Origin: Aplectana chamaeleonis
Taxonomy: Eukaryota; Nematoda; Chromadorea; Rhabditida; Cosmocercidae
Reading direction: 5' to 3'
DNA length: 64,000 nucleotides
NCBI GenBank assembly: GCA_029168955.1
Contig: JAPDOI010000183.1
Span: 653,501 to 717,500 of the forward strand
How positions within the stretch are numbered: the stretch's first letter is position 1; every line of letters starts with the position of its first letter. Made by a program: the position numbers and the translations under genes. Under the pieces are notes generated by a model. That model was not told the DNA's origin and did not search any database. It was given only the letters and a program-made list of their open reading frames with translations. This document shows positions 31,830-43,582 of this stretch, piece by piece.

Positions 31830-34800
31830 GCAACACTAAAATCAGCCCCACCCGGGGATTACCTCCCTTTCCTGACGGTGCAACCGAAGGCTGCACCGTC
31901 CATTCAGGGTCGGAAATGATTTAAACCACTCCAAATTGCAGCCAACACTAAAATCAGCCCCCACCCGGCGATTACCTCCCTTGCATGACGGTGCAACCGA
32001 AGGCTGCACCGTCCAATTTGGGTTTCAAGTGATTTCAACCACTCCAAATTGCAGCCAACACTAAAATCAGCCCCCAACCGGGGATTACCTCCCTTTCCTG
32101 ACGGTGCAACCGAAGGCTGCACCGTCCAATTTGAGTGGTTTCAAGTGATTTCAACCACTCCAAATTGCAGCCAACACTAAAATCAGCCCCCACCCGGGGA
32201 TTACCTCCCTTTCTTGACGGTGCAACCGAAGGCTGCACCGTCCAATTTGGGTTTCAAGTGATTTCAACCACTCCAAATTGCAGCCAACACTAAAATCAGC
32301 CCCCACCCGGGGATTACCTCCCTTTCCTGACGGTGCAACCGAAGGCTGCACCGTCCAATTTGGGTTTCAAGTGATTTCAACCACTCCAAATTGCAGCCAA
32401 CACTAAAATCAGCCCCCACCCGGGGATTACCTCCCTTTCCTGACGGTGCAACCGAAGGCTGCACCGTCCAATTTGAGTGGGTTTCAAGTGATTTCAACCA
32501 CTCCAAATTGCAGCCAACACTAAAATCAGCCCCCAACCGGGGATTACCTTCCTTTCCTGACGGTGCAACCGAAGGCTGCACCGTCCAATTTGGGTTTCAA
32601 GTGATTTCAACCACTCCAAATTGCAGCCAACACTAAAATCAGCCCCCACCCGGGATTACCTCCTTTCGTGACGGTGCACTCGAAGGCTGCACCGTCCAAT
32701 TTGGGTTTCAAGTGATTTCAACCACTCCAAATTGCATCCGTCACTAAAATCAGCCCCCACCCGGGGATTACCTCCCTTTCCTGACGGTGCAACCGAAGGC
32801 TGCCCCGTCCAATTTGGGTTTCAAGTGATTTCAACCACTCCAAATTGCAGCCAACACTAAAATCAGCCCCCACCCGGGGAATACCTCCCTTGCTTGACGG
32901 TGCAGCCGAAGGCTGCACCGTCCAATTTGGGTTTCAAGTGATTTCAACCACTCCAAATTGCAGCCAACACTAAAATCAGCCCCCACCCGGGGATTACCTC
33001 CCTTTCCTGACGGTGCAACCGAAGGCTGCACCGTCCAATTTGGGTTTCAAGTGATTTCAACCACTCCAAATTGCAGCCAACACTAAAATCAGCCCCCACC
33101 CGGGGATTACCTCCCTTTCCTGACGGTGCAACCGAAGGCTGCACCGTCCAATTTGGGTTTCAAGTGATTTCAACCACTCCAAATTGCAGCCAACACTAAA
33201 ATCAGCCCCCACCCGGGGATTACCTCCCTTTCCTGACGGTGCAACCGAAGGCTGCACCAAATCAATTTTGGGTTTCAAGTGATTTCAACCACTCCAAATT
33301 GCACCCAACACTAAAATCAGCCCCCACCCGGGGATTACCTCCCTTTCCTGACGGTGCAACCGAAGGCTGCACTGTCCAATTTGGGTTTCAAGTGATTTCA
33401 ACCACTCCAAATTGCAGCCAACACTAAAATCAGCCCCCACCCGGGGATTACCTCCCTTTCCTGACGGTGCAACCGAAGGCTGCACCGTCCAATTTGAGTG
33501 GGTTTCAAGTGATTTTAACCACTCCAAATTGCAGCCAACACTAAAATCAGCCCCCACCCGGGGATTACCTCCTTTCCTGACGGTGCAACCGAAGGCTGCA
33601 CTGTCCAATTTGGGTTTCAAGTGATTTCAACCACTCCAAATTGCAGCCAACACTAAAATCAGCCCCCACCCGGGGATTACCTCCCTTTCTGACGGTGCAA
33701 GGGAAGGCTGCACCGTCCATTTTGGGTTTCAAGTGGTCTCAACCACTCCAAATTGCAGCCAACACTAAAATCAGCCCCCACCCGGGGATTACCTCCCTTT
33801 CCTGACGGTGCAACCGAAGGCTGCACCGTCCAATTTGGGTTTCAAGTGATTTCAACCACTCCAAATTGCAGCCAACACTAAAATCAGCCTCCACCCGGGA
33901 TTACCTCCCTTTCCTGACGGTGCAACCGAAGGCTGCACCGTCCAATTTTGGGTTTCAAGTGATTTCAACCACTCCAAATTGCAGCCAACACTAAAATCAG
34001 CCCCCACCTGGGATTCCCTCCCTTTCCTGACGGTGCAACCGAAGGCTGCACCGTCCAATTTGAGTGGGTTTCAAGTGATTTCAACCACTCCAAATTGCAG
34101 CCAACACTAAAATCAGCCCCCACCCGGGGATTACCTCCCTTTCCTGACGGTGCAACCGAAGGCTGCACCGTCCAATTTGGGTTTCAAGTGATTTCAACCA
34201 CTCCAAATTGCAGCCAACACTAAAATCAGCCCCCACCCGGGGATTACCTCCCTTTCCTGACGGTGCAACCGAAGGCTGCACCGTCCAATTTGGGTTTCAA
34301 GTGATTTCAACCACTCCAAATTGCAGCCAACACTAAAATCAGCCCCCACCCGGGATTACCTCCCTTTCCTGACGGTGCAACCGAAGGCTGCACCGTCCAA
34401 TTTGGGTTTCAAGTGATTTCAACCACTCCAAATTGCAGCCAACACTAAAATCAGCCCCCACCCGGGGATTACCTCCCTTTCCTGACGGTGCAACCGAAGG
34501 CTGCACCGTCCAATTTGGGTTTCAAGTGATTTCAACCACTCCAAATTGCAGCCAACACTAAAATCAGCCCCCACCCGGGGATTACCTCCCTTTCCTGACG
34601 GTGCAACCGAAGGCTGCACTGTCCAATTTGAGTGGGTTTCAAGTGATTTCAACCACTCCAAATTGCAGCCAACACTAAAATCAGCCCCCACCCGGGGATT
34701 ACCTCCCTTTCCTGACGGTGCAACCGAAGGCTGCACCGTCCAATTTGGGTTTCAAGTGATTTCAACCACTCCAAATTGCAGCCAACACTAAAATCAGCCC

Positions 34801-37800
34801 CCACCCGGGAATTACCTCCCTTTCCTCAGGGTTCACCCGAAGGCTGCACTGTCCAATTTGGGTTTCAAGTGATTTCAACCACTCCAAATTGCAGCCAACA
34901 CTAAAATCAGCCCCCACCCGGGGATTACCTCCCTTTCCTGACGGTGCAACCGAAGGCTGCACCGTCCAATTTGGGTTTCAAGTGATTTCAACCACTCCAA
35001 ATTGCAGCCAACACTAAAATCAGCCCCCACCCGGGGATTACCCTCCTTTCCTGACGGTGCAACCGAAGGCTGCACCGTCCAATTTGGGTTTCAAGTGATT
35101 TCAACCACTCCAAATTGCAGCCAACACTAAAATCAGCCCCCACCCGGGGATTACCTCCCTTTCCTGACGGTGCAACCGAAGGCTGCACTGTCCAATTTGG
35201 GTTTCAAGTGATTTCAACCACTCCAAATTGCAGCCAACACTAAAATCAGCCCCCACCCGGGGATTACCTCCCTTTCCTGACGGTGCAACCGAAGGCTGCA
35301 CCGTCCAATTTGGGTTTCAAGTGATTTCAACCACTCCAAATTGCAGCCAACACTAAAATCAGCCCCCACCCGGGGATTACCTCCCTTTCCTGACGGTGCA
35401 ACCGAAGGCTGCACCGTCCAATTTGGGTTTCAAGTGATTTCAACCACTCCAAATTGCAGCCAACACTAAAATCAGCCCCACCCGGGGATTACCTCCCTTT
35501 CCTGACGGTGCAACCGAAGGCTGCACCGTCCAATTTGGGTTTCAAGTGATTTCAACCACTCCAAATTGCAGCCAACACTAAAATCAGCCCCCACCCGGGG
35601 ATTACCTCCCTTTCCTGACGGTGCAACCGAAGGCTGCACCGTCCAATTTGGGTTTCAAGTGATTTCAACCACTCCAAATTGCAGCCAACACTAAAATCAG
35701 CCCCCACCCGGGGATTACCTCCCTTTCCTGACGGTGCAACCGAAGGCTGCACCGTCCAATTTGGGTTTCAAGTGATTTCAACCACTCCAAATTGCAGCCA
35801 ACACTAAAATCAGCCCCCACCCGGGGATTACCTCCTTTCCTGACGGTGCAACCGAAGGCTGCACCGTCCAATTTGGGTTTCAAGTGATTTCAACCACTCC
35901 AAATTGCAGCCAACACTAAAATCAGCCCCCACCCGGGGATTACCTCCCTTTCCTGACGGTGCAACCGAAGGCTGCACCGTCCAATTTGGGTTTCAAGTGA
36001 TTTCAACCACTCCAAATTGCAGCCAACACTAAAATCAGCCCCCACCCGGGGATTACCTCCTTTCCTGACGGTGCAACCGAAGGCTGCACCGTCCAATTTG
36101 GGTTTCAAGTGATTTCAACCACTCCAAATTGCAGCCAACACTAAAATCAGCCCCCACCCGGGGATTACCTCCCTTTCCTGACGGTGCAACCGAAGGCTGC
36201 ACCGTCCAATTTGAGTGGGTTTCAAGTGATTTCAACCACTCCAAATTGCAACCAACACTAAAATCAGCCCCACCCGGGGATTACCTCCTTTTCCTGACGG
36301 TGCAACCGAAGGCTGCACGGACCAATTTGGGTATCAAGTGATTTCACCCACTCCAAATTGCAGCCAACACTAAAATCAGCCCCCAACCGGGGATTCCCAT
36401 CCTTTCCTGACGGTGCAACCGAAGGCTGCACCGTCCAATTTGGGTTTCAAGTGATTTCAACCACTCCAAATTGCAGCCAACACTAAAATCAGCCCCCACC
36501 CGGGGATTACCTCCTTTCCTGACGGTGCAACCGAAGGCTGCACTGTCCAATTTGGGTTTCAAGTGATTTCAACCACTCCGAATTGCAGGCAACACTAAAA
36601 TCAGCCCCACCCGGGGATTACCTCCCTTTCCTGACGGTGCAACCGAAGGCTGCACCGTCCAATTTGGGTTTCAAGTGATTTCAACCACTCCAAATTGCAG
36701 CCAACACTAAAATCAGCCCCCACCCGGGGATTACCTCCCTTTCCTGACGGTGCAACCGAAGGCTGCACCGTCCAATTTGGGTTTCAAGTGATTTCAACCA
36801 CTCCAAATTGCAGCCAACACTAAAATCAGCCCCCACCCGGGGATTACCTCCCTTTCCTGACGGTGCAACCGAAGGCTGCACCGTCCAATTTGGGTTTCAA
36901 GTGATTTCAACCACTCCAAATTGCAGCCAACACTAAAATCAGCCCCCACCCGGGATTACCTCCCTTTCCTGACGGTGCAACCGAAGGCTGCACCGTCCAA
37001 TTTGGGTTTCAAGTGATTTCAACCACTCCAAATTGCAGCCAACACTAAAATCAGCCCCCACCCGGGGATTACCTCCCTTTCCTGACGGTGCAACCGAAGG
37101 CTGCACCGTCCAATTTGGGTTTCAAGTGATTTCAACCACTCCAAATTGCAGCCAACACTAAAATCAGCCCCCACCCGGGGATTACCTCCCTTTCCTGACG
37201 GTGCAACCGAAGGCTGCACCGTCCAATTTGGGTTTCAAGTGATTTCAACCACTCCAAATTGCAGCCAACACTAAAATCAGCCCCCACCCGGGGATTACCT
37301 CCTTCCCTGACGGTGCAACCGAAGGCTGCACCGTCCAATTTGGGTTTCAAGTGATTTCAACCACTCCAAATTGCAGCCAACACTAAAATCAGCCCCCACC
37401 CGGGGATTACCTCCCTTTCCTGACGGTGCAACCGAAGGCTGCACCGTCCAATTTGGGTTTCAAGTGATTTCAACCACTCCAAATTGCAGCCAACACTAAA
37501 ATCAGCCCCCACCCGGGATTACCTCCCTTTCCTGACGGTGCAACCGAAGGCTGCACCGTCCAATTTGGGTTTCAAGTGATTTCAACCACTCCAAATTGCA
37601 GCCAACACTAAAATCAGCCCCCACCCGGGGATTACCTCCCTTTCCTGACGGTGCAACCGAAGGCTGCACCGTCCAATTTGGGTTTCAAGTGATTTCAACC
37701 ACTCCAAATTGCAGCCAACACTAAAATCAGCCCCCACCCGGGGATTACCTCCCTTTCCTGACGGTGCAACCGAAGGCTGCACCGTCCAATTTGGGTTTCA

Positions 37801-39903
37801 AGTGATTTCAACCACTCCAAATTGCAGCCAACACTAAAATCAGCCCCCCCCCCGGGGATTACCTCCCTTTCCTGACGGTGCAGCCGAAGGCTGCACCGTC
37901 CAATTTGGGTTTCAAGTGATTTCAACCACTCCAAATTGCAGCCAACACTAAAATCAGCCCCCACCCGGGGATTACCTCCCTTTCCTGACGGTGCAACCGA
38001 AGGCTGCACCGTCCAATTTGGGTTTCAAGTGATTTCAACCACTCCAAATTGCAGCCAACACTAAAATCAGCCCCCACCCGGGGATTACCTCCCTTTCCTG
38101 ACGGTGCAACCGAAGGCTGCACCGTCCAATTTGGGTTTCAAGTGATTTCAACCACTCCAAATTGCAGCCAACACTAAAATCAGCCCCCACCCGGGGATTA
38201 CCTCTCTTGCCTGACGGTGCAACCGAAGGCTGCACCGTCCAATTTGGGTTTCAAGTGATTTCAACCACTCCAAATTGCAGCCAACACTAAAATCAGCCCC
38301 CACCCGGGGATTACCTCCCTTTCCTGACGGTGCAACCGAAGGCTGCACCGTCCAATTTGGGTTTCAAGTGATTTCAACCACTCCAAATTGCAGCCAACAC
38401 TAAAATCAGCCCCCACCCGGGGATTACCTCCCTTGCTTGACGGTGCAGCCGAAGGCTGCACCGTCCAATTTGGGTTTCAAGTGATTTCAACCACTCCAAA
38501 TTGCAGCCAACACTAAAATCAGCCCCCACCCGGGGATTACCTCCCTTTCCTGACGGTGCAACCGAAGGCTGCACCGTCCAATTTGGGTTTCAAGTGATTT
38601 CAACCACTCCAAATTGCAGCCAACACTAAAATCAGCCCCCACCCGGGGATTACCTCCCTTGCCTGACGGTGCAACCGAAGGCTGCACCGTCCAATTTGGG
38701 TTTCAAGTGATTTCAACCACTCCAAATTGCAGCCAACACTAAAATCAGCCTCCACCTGGGGATTACCTTCCTTGCCTGACGGTGCAACCCAAGGCTGCAC
38801 CGTCCAATTTGGGTTTCAAGTGATTTCAACCACTCCAAATTGCAGCCAACACTAAAATCAGCCCCCATCCGGGGATTACCTCCCTTACTTGACGGTGCAG
38901 CCGAAGGCTGCACCGTCCAATTTGGGTTTCAAGTGATTTCAACCACTCCAAATTGCAGCCAACACTAAAATCAGCCCCCACCCGGGGATTACCTCCCTTG
39001 CTTGACGGTGCAGCCGAAGGCTTCACCGTCCAATTTGGGTTTCAAGTGATTTCAACCACTCCAAATTGCAGCCAACACTAAAATCAGCCCCACCCGGGGA
39101 TTACCTCTCTTTCTTGACGGTGCAACCGAAGGCTGCCCCGTCCAATTTGGGTTTCAAGTGATTTCAACCACTCCAAATTGCAGCCAACACTAAAATCAGC
39201 CCCCACCCGGGGATTACCTCCCTTTCCTGACGGTGCAACCGAAGGCTGCACCGTCCAATTTGGGTTTCAAGTGATTTCAACCACTCCAAATTGCAGCCAA
39301 CACTAAAATCAGCCCCCACCCGGGGATTACCTCTCTTGCCTGACGGTGCAACCGAAGGCTGCACCGTCCAATTTGGGTTTCAAGTGATTTCAACCACTCC
39401 AAATTGCAGCCAACACTAAAATCAGCCCCCACCCGGGGATTACCTCCCTTTCCTGACGGTGCAACCGAAGGCTGCACCGTCCAATTTGGGTTTCATGTGA
39501 TTTCAACCACTCCAAATTGCAGCCAACACTAAAATCAGCCCCCACCCGGGGATTACCTCCCTTGGTTGACGGTGCAGCCGAAGGCTGCACCGTCCTATTT
39601 GGGTTTCAAGTGATTTCAACCACTCCAAATTGCAGCCAACACTAAAATCAGCTCCCACCCGGGGATTACCTCCCTTTCCTGACGGTGCAACCGAAGGCTT
39701 CACCGTCCAATTTGGGTTTCAAGTGATTTCAACCACTCCAAATTGCAGCCAACACTAAAATCAGCCCCCTCCCGGGGATTACCTCCCTTTCCTGACGGTG
39801 CAACCGAAGGCTGCACCGTCCAATTTGGGTTTCAAGTGATTTCAACCACTCCAAATTGCAGCCAACACTAAAATCAGCCCCCACCCGGGGATTACCTCCC
39901 TTG
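31830..39903. repeat. Satellite block A1 (113-bp monomers)
   Basis: Monomers contain GTGATTTCAACCACTCCAAA, then TTGCAGCCAACACTAAAATC and the shared core. Several copies carry a small insertion (TTTGAGTGGGTTTC) or a missing base in CCCGGGG. Near 37840 the core reads CCCCCCCCCGGGG. Distal monomers (after about 38.1 kb) are more variable (CTCTCTTGCC, CTTGCTTG), matching the later A block. Confidence 0.95.
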
Positions 39904-42560
39904 CCTACAGTGCAGCCGCAGGCTGCACCGTCCATTCCGAGTTCCAACCGATTGACTCCTCCTAGAATTCGGCTTCACGGGAATATCAGTCTACACCCGG
40001 GGATTTCCTCCCCTACCCACAGTGCAGCCGCAGGCTGCACCGTCCATTCTGAGTTCCAACCGATTTACCCCTCCTAGAATTTGGCTTCACGGGAATATCA
40101 GTCTACACCCGGAGATTTCCTCCCCTGCCTACAGTGCAGCTGCAGGCTGCACCGTCCATTCTGAGTTCCAACCGATTTACCCCTCCTAGAATTTGGCTTC
40201 ACGGGAATATCAGTCTACACCCGGAGATTTCCTCACTGCCTACAGTGCAGCCGCAGGCTGCACCGTCCATTCTGAGTTCCAACCGATTTGCCCCTTCTAG
40301 AATTCGGCTTCACGGGAATATCGGTCTACACCCGGGGATTTCCTCCCCTGCCTACAGTGCAGCCGCAGGCTGCACCGTCCATTCTGAGTTTCAACCGATT
40401 TGCCCCTCCTAGAGTTTGGCTTCACGGGAATATCAGTCTACACCCGGGGATTTCCTCCCCTACCCACAGTACAGCCGCAGGCTGCACCGTCCATTCTGAG
40501 TTCCAACCGATTTGCCCCTCCTAGAATTTGGTTCTTGGGAATATCGGTCTACACCCGGGATTTCCTCCTACCCACAGTGCAGCCGCAGGCTGCACCGTCC
40601 ATTCTGAGTTCCAACCGATTTACCCCTCCTAGAATTTGGCTTCATGGGAATATCAGCCCACATCCGGGGATTTCCCCCCTGCCCATAGTGCAGCCGCAGG
40701 CTGCACCGTCCATTCTGGGTTTCGACCAATTTGCACCTCCTAGAATTTGGCTTCAAGGGAGTATCAGCCTACACCCGGGGATTTCCTCCCCTGCCTACAG
40801 TGCAGCTGCAGGCTGCACCGTCCATTCTGAGTTCCAACCGATTTACCCCTCCTAGAATTTGGCTTCACGGGAATATCAGTCTACACCCGAAGATTTCCTC
40901 ACTGCCTACAGTGCAGCCGCAGGCTGCACCGTCCATTCTGAGTTCCAACCGATTTGCCCCTTCTAGAATTCGGCTTCACGGGAATATCGGTCTACACCCG
41001 GGATTTCTCCCCTGCCTACAGTGCAGCTGCAGGCTGCACCGTCCATTCTGAGTTCCAACCGATTTGCCCCTACTAGAATTCGGCTTCACGGGAATATCAG
41101 TCTACACCCGGGGATTTCCTCCCCTGCCCACAGTACAGCCGCAGGCTGCACCGTCCATTCTGAGTTCCAACCGATTTGCCCCTCCTAGAATTTGGTTCTT
41201 GAGAATTTCGGTCTACACCCAGGGATTTCCTCCCCTGCCTACGGTGCAGCCGCAGGCTGCACCGTCCATTCTGAGTTCCAACCGATTTGCCCCTCCTAGA
41301 ATTTGGTTCTTGGGAATATCAGTCTACACCCGGGGATTTCCTCCCCTGCCCACAGTGCAGCCGCAGGCTGCACCGTCCATTCTGAGTTCCAACCGATTTA
41401 CCCCTCCTAGAATTCGGCTTCATGGGAATATCAGCCCACATCCGGGGATTTCCCCCCTGCCCATAGTGCAGCCGCAGGCTGCACCGTCCATTCTGGGTTT
41501 CGACCAATTTGCACCTCCTAGAATTTGGCTTCACGGGAATATCAGCCTACACCTGGGGATTTCCTCCCCTGCCCACAGTGCAGCCGCAGGCTGCACCGCC
41601 CCTTCTGGGTTTCGACCAATTCGCACCTCCTAGAATTTGGCTTCATGGGAATATCAGCCCACATCCGGGGATTTCCCCCCTGCCCATAGTGCAGCCGCAG
41701 GCTGCACCGTCCATTCTGGGTTTCGACCAATTTGCACCTCCTAGAATTTGGCTTCAAGGGAGTATCAGCCTACACCCGGGGATTTCCTCCTGCCTACAGT
41801 GCAGCTGCAGGCTGCACCGTCCATTCTCAGTCCCTCCCGATTTACCCCTCCTAGAATTTGGTCACACGGGAATATCAGTCTACATGCTGGGATTTCCTCC
41901 CCTGCCCACAGTGCAGCCGCAGGCTGCACCGTCCATTCTGAGTTCCAACCGATTTACCCCTCCTAGAATTTGGCTTCACGGGAATATCAGTCTACACCCG
42001 GAGATTTCCTCACTGCCTACAGTGCAGCCGCAGGCTGCACCGTCCATTCTGAGTTCCAACCGATTTGCCCCTTCTAGAGTTTGGCCTCACGGGAATATCA
42101 GTCTACACCCGGGGATTTCCTCCCCTGCCTACAGTGCAGCCGCAGGCTGCACCGTCCATTATGGGTTTCGACCATTTTGCACCTCCTAGAATTTGGCTTC
42201 ACGGGAATATCAGCCCACGCCCGGAGATTCCCTCCCCTGCCCACAGTGCAGCCGCAGGCTGCACCGCCCCTTCTGGGTTTCGACCAATTCGCACCTCCTA
42301 GAATTTGGCTTCTCGGGAATATCAGCCCACATCCAGGGAATTTCCTCCCCCGCATACAGTGCAGCTGCACCGTCCATTCTGGGTTTCGACCAATTTGCAC
42401 CTCCTAGAATTTGGCTTCACGGGAATATCAGCCTACACCCGGGGATTTCCTCCCCTGCCCACAGTGCAGCCGCAGGCTGCACCGCCCCTTCTGGGTTTCG
42501 ACCAATTCGCACCTCCTAGGATTTGGCTTCACGGGAATATCAGCCCACACCCGGGGATTA
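39904..42560. repeat. Satellite block B1 (~112-bp monomers)
   Basis: Monomers contain CACCTCCTAGAATTTGGCTT, CACGGGAATATCAG and the shared core with a perfect GTGCAGCC-GCA-GGCTGCAC dyad. The A-to-B change at about 39903 falls within the shared core. Confidence 0.95.
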
Positions 42561-43582
42561 CCTCCCTTTCTTGACGGTGCAACCGAAGGCTGCCCCGTCC
42601 AATTTGGGTTTCAAGTGATTTCAACCACTCCAAATTGCAGCCAACACTAAAATCAGCCCCCACCCGGGGATTACCTCCCTTTCCTGACGGTGCAACCGAA
42701 GGCTGCACCGTCCAATTTGGGTTTCAAGTGATTTCAACCACTCCAAATTGCAGCCAACACTAAAATCAGCCCCCACCCGGGGATTACCTCTCTTGCCTGA
42801 CGGTGCAGCCGAAGGCTTCACCGTCCAATTTGGGTTTCAAGTGATTTCAACCACTCCAAATTGCAGCCAACACTAAAATCAGCCCCCACCCGGGGATTAC
42901 CTCTCTTGCCTGACGGTGCAACCGAAGGCTGCACCGTCCAATTTGGGTTTCAAGTGATTTCAACCACTCCAAATTGCAGCCAACGCTAAAATCAGCCCCC
43001 ACCCGGGGATTACCTCCCTTTCCTGACGGTGCAACCGAAGGCTGCACCGTCCAATTTGGGTTTCAAGTGATTTCAACCACTCCAAATTGCAGCCAACACT
43101 AAAATCAGCCCCCTCCCGGGGATTACCTCCCTTTCCTGACGGTGCAACCGAAGGCTGCACCGTCCAATTTGGGTTTCATGTGATTTCAACCACTCCAAAT
43201 TGCAGCCAACACTAAAATCAGCCCCCACCCGGGGATTACCTCCCTTGGTTGACGGTGCAGCCGAAGGCTGCACCGTCCTATTTGGGTTTCAAGTGATTTC
43301 AACCACTCCAAATTGCAGCCAACACTAAAATCAGCTCCCACCCGGGGATTACCTCCCTTTCCTGACGGTGCAACCGAAGGCTTCACCGTCCAATTTGGGT
43401 TTCAAGTGATTTCAACCACTCCAAATTGCAGCCAACACTAAAATCAGCCCCCTCCCGGGGATTACCTCCCTTTCCTGACGGTGCAACCGAAGGCTGCACC
43501 GTCCAATTTGGGTTTCAAGTGATTTCAACCACTCCAAATTGCAGCCAACACTAAAATCAGCCCCCACCCGGGGATTACCTCC
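42561..43582. repeat. Satellite block A2 (113-bp monomers)
   Basis: Nine A-type monomers lie between two B blocks. They carry the same private variants as 39390-39900 (TTTCATGTGATTTC, CTTGGTTGACGG, GTCCTATTTGGG, CAGCTCCCACCC) at an offset of 3683 bp, so this block is a duplicated copy of the A1/B1 boundary. Confidence 0.95.

Noticed and set aside
31830..39903. CRISPR-like array (regular direct repeats)
   Set aside because: There are no unique spacers; the whole 113-bp unit is repeated, and the genome is eukaryotic.
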